The translations under genes and the position numbers were made by a program. Source: Sagittula sp. P11 (GTDB lineage Bacteria > Pseudomonadota > Alphaproteobacteria > Rhodobacterales > Rhodobacteraceae). Taken from it: a stretch of 64,000 bases of DNA. The notes under the pieces were generated by a model, which had not been told where the DNA came from, ran no database searches, and saw nothing but the letters and a program-made list of their open reading frames with translations. This document shows positions 8,607 through 16,596 of the stretch, one piece after another. The number at the start of each line of letters is the position of its first letter. The stretch's first letter is position 1. The stretch is taken from positions 1,240,001 to 1,304,000 of the forward strand of contig NZ_CP021913.1 of assembly GCF_002814095.1 (NCBI RefSeq), given 5' to 3'.

Positions 8607-9518
8607 TTAACCACGTCCCACGCGGGCGAGAACGTAAGGCGTCAGGTACATCGGGATCTGGTAACATCCGATGAAAAGCATGACGGGGCCCATCGTCTCG
8701 GGCGGGAGGGCCAGAAGGTAGAGCGCGATGTTGCGGTTGCCCGCCACGACCGACAGGGACATGCGCTCTCCCATCGGCCACCGGCGCAGCACCAGCGCCG
8801 CCGCCCCCTGAAGCCCGAAGTTCACCGCCACGGCGACCCCCAGCCACAGGGCAAAGCGGCCGGGCGCATGGCGCAACGCGTCGGCGGCGGGCGACATCAG
8901 GCCCAGTACCATCAGCGTCATCACCAGCGCCGACAGCCCGTCCATGATCGAGATGGCACGCGGCGTGCCGGGCACCACGCGATGCGCCAGAAGGGCGAGG
9001 CCCCCGGCGCCGAGGATCAGCACCAGCAGCCGGGCCACCGCCATGGTCACCGCCCAGGGGTCGCCGCCGATCTTCAGGACGGAGAGGACGATCCACGCCG
9101 TCAGCGGCAGGAGCGCCGTGCCCAGCACCAGCATGCGCAGGGCGGGGGCCGGGTCTCCCCCGCCGAGGGCGGCAAGGTTCGGGCTGCCGGTGACCGAGGG
9201 CGCCGCCGTCACCAGCAGCAGCGCCAGCACCGCCGGATGCCCGATGATACCCAGCACAGCCGCGATCCCGGCCAGCGCCAGTGGCAGCGCCACCTGGTAG
9301 ACCGCAATCAGGCCAAGCGTCTCACGGACCCGCAGTCCGGCCACGCCGACGCGGCCCGTCGCCCCCACACGGAGGGCGCCGAAAAACAGCATCACGGCGA
9401 TCAGGTGTGGCAGCCACGGGGCAAAGATTGCGCCCGCGCCGGGAAACGCCAGCCCGGCGACCAGCCCCGCCACCAGCATCAGGCGTCCCTGCCGGCCAAG
9501 CCATTCGAGGAATGCCAC
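8607..9518 (-). CDS. BASS-like (bile acid:sodium symporter fold) membrane transporter
   Basis: This 303-residue, very hydrophobic protein has about nine or ten membrane segments. Two internal motifs, APSVTGSPNLAALGGGDP in the middle and SVVAGNRNIALYLL near the C-terminus, resemble the crossed-helix sites of the bile acid:sodium symporter / ACR3-like fold. The start is GTG directly after the dctM stop codon, with a GGAGG ribosome site inside the end of dctM. It is therefore the last gene of the dctP-dctQ-dctM transcription unit and is translationally coupled. The cargo may be related to the TRAP substrate (for example an export or alternative import route), but this is inference from position only. 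Confidence 0.75.
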   Translation of the reverse strand: MAFLEWLGRQGRLMLVAGLVAGLAFPGAGAIFAPWLPHLIAVMLFFGALRVGATGRVGVAGLRVRETLGLIAVYQVALPLALAGIAAVLGIIGHPAVLALLLVTAAPSVTGSPNLAALGGGDPAPALRMLVLGTALLPLTAWIVLSVLKIGGDPWAVTMAVARLLVLILGAGGLALLAHRVVPGTPRAISIMDGLSALVMTLMVLGLMSPAADALRHAPGRFALWLGVAVAVNFGLQGAAALVLRRWPMGERMSLSVVAGNRNIALYLLALPPETMGPVMLFIGCYQIPMYLTPYVLARVGRG

Positions 9519-10832
9519 CTAGCCTCCGGGCCGCGACCGGATGTTGTCCGGCAGCCATGTCGCCAGTTCCGGCACGGCGATCAGGACAAAGACCATCAGC
9601 ACCATGATCAGGAACATCGGGAACGCCGCCTTGGCGATGAACCCCATCTCGTGCTGCGTCATCCCCTGCAGGACAAACAGGTTGAAGCCGATGGGCGGGG
9701 TGATCTGCGCCATCTCGACGACCACGACGATGAAGATGCCGAACCAGATCAGGTCGATGCCCGCCTGCCGCACCATCGGCTCCACCACCGCCATGGTCAG
9801 CACCACCGAAGAGATCCCGTCGAGGAACATGCCCAGCACGATGTAGAAGACCAGCAGCACCATCAGCAGCTCGAACCGGCTGAGCTCCCAGCCCGCGATC
9901 AGATCAGCCAGCCCGCGCGGTAGGCCGGTGAAGCCCATCGACAGCGACAGGAAGGCCGCGCCCGCGAGGATCAGCGCGATCATGGCAGAGGTGCGGGTGG
10001 CGCCCATCAGGCTTTCGGTGAAAGTCCTCCAAGTCAGCGACCCCTGCAGTGCCGCCAGTGCCAGGCTGCCGATCACGCCGAAGGCCGCCGCCTCCGTCGC
10101 GGTGGCAAAGCCCAGGTACATCGACCCGATCACCAGCACGATCAGGCAGATCACCGGCGCAAGGTAACGCGAGTTCCAGAGCCGTTCGCGGAAGGTCATC
10201 TCCGGCTCCGCGTCCGGGTTCCAGCCCCGCGAGAACCGGCTCATGACCGCGACATAGGCCATGAACATCAGCGCCAGCACCAGCCCCGGCAGGATGCCTG
10301 CAAAGAACAGCTTGGAGATCGATTCGTTGATCGTCACGCCGTAGACGATCAGGGTCAGCGAGGGCGGGATCATCAGGCCCAGCGTCGCGGCCCCCGCCAG
10401 CGTGCCGATCACCATCTTCTCCGGATAGTTGCGCTTGCGCAGTTCCGGGATCGACATCTTGCCGACCGTGGTCAAAGTCGCCGCCGAGGAACCGGAGACC
10501 GCCGCGAAGACCGTGCAGCCGACGATGTTGGTGTGCACCAGCCCGCCCGGCAGCCCCTTCATCCAGGGCGACAGACCGCGGAACATGTCTTCCGACAATC
10601 GTGTACGATAGAGGATCTCGCCCATCCAGATGAACAGCGGCAGGGCGGTGAGGGTCCATGACGAGGACGCGGCCCAGATCGTCGTCATCATGGTGTCGCC
10701 CACAGGGCGGGTGGTGAACAGCTCCATCCCCACCCAGGCCACGCCCATCAGCGCAAGGCCGACCCAGACGCCCGATCCGAGGAGGGTGAACAGCACGAAG
10801 AGGAACAGCAGGATGATCGAGATGTTCTCCAT
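9519..10832 (-). CDS. dctM: TRAP transporter large permease (DctM family)
   Basis: This 437-residue membrane protein has about 12 hydrophobic segments and belongs to the DctM family. It is the channel subunit of a tripartite ATP-independent periplasmic transporter driven by Na+ or H+ gradients. Typical features are the N-terminal hydrophobic run, FIWMGEILYRTRLSEDMFRG, the VSGSSAATLTTVGKM segment, and the C-terminal QITPPIGFNLFVLQGMT signature, which is highly conserved in the family. It starts one base after the dctQ stop. It is part of the dctP-dctQ-dctM-BASS unit. Confidence 0.95.
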   Translation of the reverse strand: MENISIILLFLFVLFTLLGSGVWVGLALMGVAWVGMELFTTRPVGDTMMTTIWAASSSWTLTALPLFIWMGEILYRTRLSEDMFRGLSPWMKGLPGGLVHTNIVGCTVFAAVSGSSAATLTTVGKMSIPELRKRNYPEKMVIGTLAGAATLGLMIPPSLTLIVYGVTINESISKLFFAGILPGLVLALMFMAYVAVMSRFSRGWNPDAEPEMTFRERLWNSRYLAPVICLIVLVIGSMYLGFATATEAAAFGVIGSLALAALQGSLTWRTFTESLMGATRTSAMIALILAGAAFLSLSMGFTGLPRGLADLIAGWELSRFELLMVLLVFYIVLGMFLDGISSVVLTMAVVEPMVRQAGIDLIWFGIFIVVVVEMAQITPPIGFNLFVLQGMTQHEMGFIAKAAFPMFLIMVLMVFVLIAVPELATWLPDNIRSRPGG

Positions 10833-10833
10833 G

Positions 10834-11358
10834 TCACTCTCCGAAGCTCTGATCCATGCGATCCTGCACGATCCGGGACTTGCCGCCGAAGATCAGCGAC
10901 AGAAGGTTGTCGGTCAGGGCGACGGCAAAGATCACCGCCCCTACCAGCACGACGCTTTGCGGGATCCACAGCGCGGTGCGGTCCTGGCCCTGGCTGACCT
11001 CGTTGAACTTCCACGACCAGTAGACGAAGCGGTAGCCGTAGTAGACCACGTACCACGCCACCGCCGTGCCGATGGCAAAGCACCAGATGTCGAGCCAGCG
11101 CCGCGCGCCCTCCGGCAGCGCGTTCAGGACCAGCGACACGCGGATGTGGCTGCCCTGGTTCAGTGCATTGCCGAAGGCGAGGAAGGAGGCCGCGGCCATG
11201 AAATACCCGGCGTATTGCGGCACGCCGGGAAAGACTTCGCCGGTCCAGCGCGCCAGCATCTGCAGCACGATCAGGACAAGGATCGTCACGAGGCACAGCG
11301 CCGCGGCCACCCCGGACAGGCGGTAAATGAGGTCGAGCAGGCGGCGGAGCGCAGCCAC
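10834..11358 (-). CDS. dctQ: TRAP transporter small permease (DctQ family)
   Basis: This 174-residue protein has four predicted membrane helices and is the small membrane subunit that pairs with DctM. The DctQ-type layout is visible: a first helix (VAAALCLVTILVLIVLQM), a helix pair around YAGYFMAAASFLAFGNAL, and an RVSLVLNALP segment typical of the family. A good ribosome site (AAGGAGACC) precedes the ATG. The gap to dctP holds a strong stem-loop, described separately. It lies upstream of dctM with a one-base gap. Confidence 0.9.
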   Translation of the reverse strand: MAALRRLLDLIYRLSGVAAALCLVTILVLIVLQMLARWTGEVFPGVPQYAGYFMAAASFLAFGNALNQGSHIRVSLVLNALPEGARRWLDIWCFAIGTAVAWYVVYYGYRFVYWSWKFNEVSQGQDRTALWIPQSVVLVGAVIFAVALTDNLLSLIFGGKSRIVQDRMDQSFGE

Positions 11359-11400
11359 GGGCGGTCTCCTTCAAGGATGAGGGGAACGGTCGGCAATGGG

Positions 11401-11427
11401 CGCGGCCCGGAGAGTGTCCGGACCGCG
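11401..11427 (-). promoter_or_regulatory. Intercistronic stem-loop between dctP and dctQ
   Basis: Arms at 11401-11411 and 11417-11427 pair over 11 positions with a 5-base loop. The one mismatch on the plus strand is a G-U pair in the minus-strand transcript, so the RNA helix is unbroken. It lies 10 bases after the dctP stop and has no T-run. A hairpin at this place commonly protects the binding-protein message or lowers expression of the permease genes. That role is inferred. Confidence 0.6.
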
Positions 11428-11437
11428 CGGGGTCTGC

Positions 11438-12415
11438 TTACTGCATGGCCTTGAAGGCGTCGACGATGGCCGCGCCCTGATCGCCGGCCTCTTCCAGCCA
11501 GTCGGAGGTCATGGTCGCGCCGATTTCCTGCAGCTCGGCCTTCAGCGTGTCGGAGGCCGGCGCCACGGTCATGCCGCCCTCGCGCAGGCCGTCCATGGTG
11601 AACTGCGTGTAGCCCTTGGACTTCTCGAGCCCCTCCGCCTCTGCCGTGGCAGCACAGTCCTGGATTACCTTCTTGTTCGCATCAGAGACGCCCGACCAGG
11701 TGTCGGCGTTGACGATCACGTAGTTGCGCGGCAGCCAGGCGTCGACCTCGTAGAAATAGTTGAGCGACTCCCACACCTTGCGGTCGTAGCCGGTGGCCCC
11801 GGACGACACCATGCTGTCCGCCACGCCGGTCGCGAAGGCCTGCGAGATTTCTGCCGCCTCGATCTGCACCGGCAGCATGCCGGTCAGTTCCGCCAGCCGC
11901 GCGGTGGCGCTGTTGTAGGAGCGGAACTTCACGCCCTCCATGTCGGCGACGGAATTGACCTCGTCACGGAAATAGAGCCCCTGCGGCGGCCACGGGACGG
12001 AGTACAGCAGGACCAGGTTCTGCTCTGCGAGCACCTCCTCCAGCGGACCCTTGGCGGCTTCCCACAGCTTCTCGGACGCATCGAAGGAGGTGGCGAGGAA
12101 GGGCACGGAATCGAAGCCGAAGATCGGATCCTCGTTCTGGTGGCTCGACAGCAGGCGCTCGCCGATGGGCACCTGGCCGGTCTGCACCGCGCGCTTGATC
12201 TGGTCGCCTGGGAAGAGCGAGCCGGACGGATGGGTCACGATCTCGATCTCGCCGCCCGTGCCATCGGTCACGCATTGGCCGAACTCGGCGGCGTTCTCGG
12301 AATGGAAATTGGTGGCGGCATAGGCCAGCGGCATGTCCCATGTTTCGGCAATGGCCCCGGTCGAGGCAACGGCGCTGACGGCCGTGGCAGCCAGGATGGT
12401 GCGCATCTTGGTCAT
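11438..12415 (-). CDS. dctP: TRAP transporter solute-binding protein (DctP family)
   Basis: This 325-residue periplasmic binding protein begins with a cleavable signal peptide, MTKMRTILAATAVSAVAS, followed by TGAIAETW at the likely cleavage site. The DctP fold is shown by the early WDMPLAYAATNFHSEN segment, the FRSYNSATARLAELTGM segment in the middle, and the ADTWSGVSDANKKVIQDCA segment late in the protein. In this family a conserved Arg near the middle binds the substrate carboxylate. The gene sits 30 bases after the amino-acid oxidoreductase gene on the same strand, so the cargo is plausibly an amino acid or related organic acid. Confidence 0.92.
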   Translation of the reverse strand: MTKMRTILAATAVSAVASTGAIAETWDMPLAYAATNFHSENAAEFGQCVTDGTGGEIEIVTHPSGSLFPGDQIKRAVQTGQVPIGERLLSSHQNEDPIFGFDSVPFLATSFDASEKLWEAAKGPLEEVLAEQNLVLLYSVPWPPQGLYFRDEVNSVADMEGVKFRSYNSATARLAELTGMLPVQIEAAEISQAFATGVADSMVSSGATGYDRKVWESLNYFYEVDAWLPRNYVIVNADTWSGVSDANKKVIQDCAATAEAEGLEKSKGYTQFTMDGLREGGMTVAPASDTLKAELQEIGATMTSDWLEEAGDQGAAIVDAFKAMQ

Positions 12416-12445
12416 CGGTAGAACTCCCTGTCTTGTTTTATGAAC

Positions 12446-13687
12446 TCATTGAAACCGCCCCGGCGAATAGGGTGCAAGGTCTATGTTGGGCATTCGGCCA
12501 GAGATCACCTGCGCAAGAAGCCGCCCGGTCTTCGGTCCGCCCGTCAAACCGACATGATCGTGACCGAACCCCGCATAGGCACCGGGCGCGTCCGGGAAGG
12601 CGCCGATCACCGGCAGGGAATCGGCCATCGAGGGGCGGTGCCCCATCCATTCGACCTTTTCCTTCCAGGTGATGCCGGGGATGGCGCGGCGAATATTGTC
12701 TTCGAGCAGGGCAAAGGGCGCGCGGGAGGGCTCGGCCTCCAGTCCGCCGAATTCGACGATCCCCGCCAGCCGCAGCCGCCCGTCCATCGGCGTCGCCACG
12801 AACTTGCCCGAGGCGACCATGACCGGCGCCTTGGGCATCACCGACGGCTCCCACAGCTCGAGGTGATATCCCCGTTCGCTTTCCAGCGGGACCTTTGCGC
12901 CCAGCTTCGCTGCCAGCTTGGTCGACCACGCGCCCGCCGCCAGTACCACGGCGTCGCAGGTCAGGGTCTCGCCGCCCACGCGCAGACCGATGACGCGCGG
13001 GCCGTCGCGCACCACATCGCTGACCTCCGCTTTCAGGATCTGGCCGCCCTGGCGTTCGACGTGGGCGGCCAAAGCCTTCACATAGGCGCCGGGATCGCTG
13101 ATCCGCCCGTGACCGCCCAGCCGGACGGCACAGCGCAGGTCCGGACCGAAGCAGGGGTCGTAGGCGGTGAAATCCTCGTCCTCCAGCACGTCCCAGTCCC
13201 AGCCCGCCTCGCGGCGCACCTGCCAGTAGGCGGCATCCGCCTCGAACTGGCGGCGGGTCGGGTAGACGTAGAGATAGTCGGAGGGCACGACGAACCGCTC
13301 CGCCCCGGTGCCTTCTGCCAAAGCGAGATGGTCGTTCAGGCTGTCCCCGATGATCGGCGCGATGGCACGCGCACGGCTGGCCACCCCTTCGACCGTGGCG
13401 TGACGCATGTAGCGCAGCAGCCAGGGCATGAGGCGCGGCAGGTAGCCCCACTTCAGGAACAGCGGCTGGCGTGGATCGAACAACATCCGGGGCGCCATCT
13501 TCCACAGACCGGGCACCGGCACCGGCACGACGGAGGCAGAGGCCAGCACCCCGCCGTTGCCGTGGCTGGTGCCCTCCCCCGGACCGCGCTGGTCGATCAG
13601 CACCACGCGGTGCCCTTCGCGCTGCAGCCAGACCGCCGTGGACACCCCGACGATGCCCGCCCCCACAATCGCTACCGTTTTCGTCAT
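12446..13687 (-). CDS. FAD-dependent D-amino-acid dehydrogenase-like oxidoreductase (DadA family)
   Basis: This 413-residue protein begins KTVAIVGAGIVGVSTA, a GxGxxG dinucleotide-binding fold for FAD. Downstream are GTSHGNGGVLASASVVPVP, characteristic of DadA-type D-amino-acid dehydrogenases, and a C-terminal FAD segment ending YAGFGHDHVGLTGGPKTGR. Length matches the family (about 410-430). The enzyme would oxidise a D-amino acid to the 2-oxo acid and pass electrons to the respiratory chain. It is the first gene of the minus-strand unit with the TRAP transporter, and a racemase gene lies divergently 80 bases away. That context supports amino-acid use, although paralogues in this family also act on other amines. 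Confidence 0.85.
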   Translation of the reverse strand: MTKTVAIVGAGIVGVSTAVWLQREGHRVVLIDQRGPGEGTSHGNGGVLASASVVPVPVPGLWKMAPRMLFDPRQPLFLKWGYLPRLMPWLLRYMRHATVEGVASRARAIAPIIGDSLNDHLALAEGTGAERFVVPSDYLYVYPTRRQFEADAAYWQVRREAGWDWDVLEDEDFTAYDPCFGPDLRCAVRLGGHGRISDPGAYVKALAAHVERQGGQILKAEVSDVVRDGPRVIGLRVGGETLTCDAVVLAAGAWSTKLAAKLGAKVPLESERGYHLELWEPSVMPKAPVMVASGKFVATPMDGRLRLAGIVEFGGLEAEPSRAPFALLEDNIRRAIPGITWKEKVEWMGHRPSMADSLPVIGAFPDAPGAYAGFGHDHVGLTGGPKTGRLLAQVISGRMPNIDLAPYSPGRFQ

Positions 13688-13766
13688 GCCACCCCCGTCC
13701 GTTTGCGCGGACCTTGCGAAGGGACCGACCGCGTGTCAACGAGATCGCATGCCGCCGGAGCCCGCC

Positions 13767-14477
13767 ATGTCCGATACCACCACGCCCGACGCCGCGCCGA
13801 TCGGCATCCTGATGCTCGATTCGCGCTTTCCCCGCATCCCGGGCGACGCGGGCAATCCGCTGTCGTGGCCCTTCCCGGTGGCGATCCGAGTGGTGCGCGG
13901 CGCCTCTCCGCAACGGATCGTGCGCGAGGGCGGGGGCGACAGCCTTGCCACCTTCATCGACGCCGCCCGCGCTCTGGTCGAGGAGGGCGCCGTGGGCATC
14001 ACCACGACCTGCGGGTTCCTGTCGCTGTTCCAGCAGGCGCTGGCAGAGGCCGTGCCGGTGCCGGTGGTGACGTCCTCTCTGGCGCAGGTGGAGATGGTAA
14101 ACCGCATGCTGCCCGCGGGCCGCGTCGCGGGCATCCAGACCATCGCGGCCTCGTCCCTGACTGCGCGACACCTCGCCGCCGCTAACGTGCCGGCGGGCAC
14201 ACCCATCGGCACCACGGAAGGCGGGCGGGAATTCACCCGCTCCATCCTGAACGACGAACCGACATTGGACGTGGCGCTGGCCCGGCAGGACAATGTGGAG
14301 GCAGCCCTCGCCCTCAAGGAGGCCAACCCGCATCTCGGCGCCATCGTCCTCGAATGCACCAACATGGTGCCCTATGCGCCGGACATCTCTGTGGCGACGG
14401 GGCTGCCGGTCTATTCGATCCACACGCTGGTGCGCTGGATGCACATGGGACTCTGCCCGCCGCGCTTCGCCGTCTAG
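13767..14477 (+). CDS. Aspartate/glutamate racemase superfamily protein
   Basis: The protein has 236 residues. Two cysteines in conserved settings, GITTTCGFLS near residue 77 and IVLECTNM near residue 197, match the paired catalytic cysteines of the cofactor-independent Asp/Glu/hydantoin racemase superfamily. The ATG follows a GGAG ribosome site; an in-frame ATG at 13749 would add six residues and has no better site. It lies divergent to the D-amino-acid-dehydrogenase-like gene, so the two may interconvert and oxidise the same compound. Its stop overlaps the stop of the convergent next gene in the sequence CTAG. Confidence 0.82.
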   Translation: MSDTTTPDAAPIGILMLDSRFPRIPGDAGNPLSWPFPVAIRVVRGASPQRIVREGGGDSLATFIDAARALVEEGAVGITTTCGFLSLFQQALAEAVPVPVVTSSLAQVEMVNRMLPAGRVAGIQTIAASSLTARHLAAANVPAGTPIGTTEGGREFTRSILNDEPTLDVALARQDNVEAALALKEANPHLGAIVLECTNMVPYAPDISVATGLPVYSIHTLVRWMHMGLCPPRFAV

Positions 14478-15538
14478 GGGATCAACCCGGCCAGCAGGGC
14501 ATCCGCCGCCGAGGGCGATAGCGCCAGCGGCGTGTCATGGTAAATCGCCAGCCGGGTCAGCGCCTGCAGGTCGGCATCCCCCACGTAGCCGGAGCCGGGA
14601 TCGGCGAAGAACACCACCGCGTCCAACTCCCCCGTGGCGATCAGCGCGCCAAGCTGTTGGTCGCCGCCGAGCGCCCCACGTTGCAGCCGCTGCACGGTCA
14701 GGTCCGGGGCGGCCTCTGCCACCATCCGACCCGTGCCGCCTGTACAGATCAGCCGTTGCCCGGCCAGTGCCCTCGCATGCCGCAGAACCCACGCGCGCAG
14801 GTGTGCCTTGCGGTTGTCGTGCGCGACGAGGGCAATCCGGCGCGGCGCGCGCGAGAACCGTCGCGCCCGCGCCGTGATACCCAGGATGGCGCGGACCTGC
14901 GCCGCGAAGCCCTCTGTCTCCGCCGGGAACACCCCGTCGAGCGCCGCCGTACCCACGGTGAAACCCGCCGCCCCCGCCTCTGCCACCGCCTCGACCCGTG
15001 CCTCGCTGTCGATGGACCCGGCCATGATGACCGGCTTTTCGACCGCGCCGCAGACCTGCGCCATCAGCCCCGGCACGTCGCCGTCGAAGCGGTAGGCCAA
15101 CAGGTCCAGCCCGTGCACGTATTCGAGGTCGCAGAGGCGGCGGGCGGAGTCGGCGATGGCTTCTGCCGGGCCTTCCAGCACGGACGGATGCCCGACGATG
15201 CGGCCCGGGAAGGGATAGTAGCGCAGGGGGTGGTGGCGGATGACCTCCGTCACCTCCGCCGCGCGGGTGCCGCCCAGCAGGCAGTCCACGTCCAGCGCCA
15301 CGGCGGCGCGGGCCGAGGCCAGCTCGCTCTCGGCGTCGAGGCTTACGACCTCGAGGTAGGACCGGCCCCCGGCCGCGCGGATCGCCTGCGCCAGCCCCTT
15401 CAGGTCTTCGAACGGCAGCCCCACGTCCTTGAAGCCGATGTGCCGCACGCCGCCTTCCAGCGCCTCTTCCAGCCGCGCGCGGGCGTCCGGGATGGTACGG
15501 TCGTTCGACGTCAGCATCAGGATGAAATCAAAGGCCAT
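14474..15538 (-). CDS. Barrel-like domain fused to a methylglyoxal-synthase-like domain
   Basis: The protein has 354 residues. Residues 232-350 are clearly related to methylglyoxal synthase: IALVAHDNRKAHL with His240-Asp241, TGGTGRMV, GALGGDQQLGALIATG with Asp293, and VVFFADPGSGYVGDADLQAL. The catalytic His expected just before the last Asp pair (H98 in E. coli) is Gly320 here. Asp293, Asp313 and Asp323 are kept. Residues 1-225 contain alternating strands and helices such as GVRHIGFKDVG, YLEVVSLDAE and IMAGSID...AGFTVGTAALDG, as in a phosphate-binding TIM barrel; I cannot name its family. The ATG at 15538 has a GAGGGGG site; a TTG 15 bases upstream is less likely. It overlaps the kinase gene by 11 bases, indicating coupling. 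Confidence 0.75.
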   Translation of the reverse strand: MAFDFILMLTSNDRTIPDARARLEEALEGGVRHIGFKDVGLPFEDLKGLAQAIRAAGGRSYLEVVSLDAESELASARAAVALDVDCLLGGTRAAEVTEVIRHHPLRYYPFPGRIVGHPSVLEGPAEAIADSARRLCDLEYVHGLDLLAYRFDGDVPGLMAQVCGAVEKPVIMAGSIDSEARVEAVAEAGAAGFTVGTAALDGVFPAETEGFAAQVRAILGITARARRFSRAPRRIALVAHDNRKAHLRAWVLRHARALAGQRLICTGGTGRMVAEAAPDLTVQRLQRGALGGDQQLGALIATGELDAVVFFADPGSGYVGDADLQALTRLAIYHDTPLALSPSAADALLAGLIP

Positions 15539-16292
15539 GTGGTTCCCCCTCAAGCGGCGCGGCCCGGGTCCAGACCGCCGCCGCCTCCGTGATCCTCAGA
15601 TGTGGCGCGCCGAGGCTTTCCGCGATCAGCGCCTGCAGATGGCCCAGTGCCTGTCCCGTCGCCACACCCGCCGCGATCAGCGCGGCCAGCACGTCGCCTG
15701 TCCCCTGCGGCACCCCGTCATGCCGGGGCACAACGTAGCGGACAGCGGCGGCCTGTGACAGGTCCAGCACGCCCAGCTCCATTGCTGTGACCCCGTGCGA
15801 GGTCACGATGACACGCGGCACGGATGACACGACCTCCCCGAGCCAGCCCTGTTCGAAGGCGTTCGGGGTCAGGATGTCGGCGCGGGGCACCAGCGTGTCC
15901 CTCATGCGCCCTGCCGCCTCGGCGTCGATATAGAGCCCCTTCGGCGCGTCCCCCATCACCGGATCGACGACGACCCGCGCCACGCCGATGCCGCGCATGC
16001 GGTCCACCAGCCGCGTCCCGAAATCCACATGCTCCGCCGTGGGCAGGTAGCCGGTGAGGACGGCATCGTGGCCTTCGAGGAACCCGTTCCGGTCCAGCGC
16101 GGCGACCATGTCCTCAAGCTGTCCGACCGGCACCTTCGCCCCCGCCACGGCGGCGAAACCCGGATGGTTCGACAGCATCACTGTGGGCAGGACGGTCGCG
16201 GTATGCCCCAGCGCCTGCAACGCCGGAATCGCCGCCGAAGCGCCCACATGCCCGCAGGCCACCATGCTGGACAGGATCAGAACCCGGGCCAT
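15528..16292 (-). CDS. Pyridoxal-kinase-like protein (PfkB superfamily)
   Basis: This 254-residue protein resembles PdxK/PdxY. The N-terminal segment VACGHVGASAAIPALQALG and PTVMLSNHPGF are typical of pyridoxal kinases. VVVDPVMGDAPKGLY and ADILTPNAFE follow, and GTGDVLAALIAAG supplies the catalytic base Asp and anion hole. Such enzymes phosphorylate the 5'-hydroxyl of pyridoxal with ATP. The ATG at 16292 is preferred over a GTG 12 bases upstream. The stop overlaps the start of the barrel/methylglyoxal-synthase-like gene, so the two form an operon. A substrate other than pyridoxal is therefore possible. No other vitamin B6 gene is nearby. Confidence 0.82.
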   Translation of the reverse strand: MARVLILSSMVACGHVGASAAIPALQALGHTATVLPTVMLSNHPGFAAVAGAKVPVGQLEDMVAALDRNGFLEGHDAVLTGYLPTAEHVDFGTRLVDRMRGIGVARVVVDPVMGDAPKGLYIDAEAAGRMRDTLVPRADILTPNAFEQGWLGEVVSSVPRVIVTSHGVTAMELGVLDLSQAAAVRYVVPRHDGVPQGTGDVLAALIAAGVATGQALGHLQALIAESLGAPHLRITEAAAVWTRAAPLEGEPHGL

Positions 16293-16324
16293 GTTCCCCC
16301 GCACCGGACGGTCCCATAACCGTC

Positions 16325-16353
16325 TTGACCGTTTCGACGGGTTGGCCTAGGAC
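16325..16353 (+). promoter_or_regulatory. Promoter of tRNA-Gly
   Basis: A TTGACC -35 box (16325-16330) and a TAGGAC -10 box (16348-16353) are separated by 17 bases, and the mature tRNA begins 12 bases later. Spacing and position fit a sigma-70-type tRNA promoter. Confidence 0.65.
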
Positions 16354-16364
16354 GGGGCACCCGA

Positions 16365-16438
16365 GCGGGTATAGCTTAATGGTAAAGCCCCTGCCTTCCA
16401 AGCAGGTTATCTCGGTTCGATCCCGTGTACCCGCTCCA
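16365..16438 (+). tRNA. tRNA-Gly (anticodon TCC)
   Basis: This 74-base cloverleaf has a 7-bp acceptor stem pairing 16365-16371 with 16428-16434. The anticodon arm CCTGC-CTTCCAA-GCAGG carries anticodon TCC, and the T-loop reads GGTTCGATCCC. A U discriminator is followed by an encoded CCA end (16436-16438). It should read GGA and GGG codons. It has its own promoter and lies between the divergent kinase and ABC exporter genes. Confidence 0.97.
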
Positions 16439-16596
16439 TTCCCATCGCCGAACGCCTGACGCCGCGCACCCTATGCCCGTCTCCGACGATGGCTGAGCGC
16501 AGCGCCTGTTGCGCCATTGCCCCGCGTCCTCAAGTCGCTTGACCCGGACGCCTGCCGTGGCCACAACGCCACACGCGCGATGACGAAGGAGAGGAC

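Noticed and set aside
12440-14185. 581-codon plus-strand frame over the DadA-like gene
   Set aside because: It is a composition shadow; the minus-strand gene has clear FAD motifs and the racemase is in another register.
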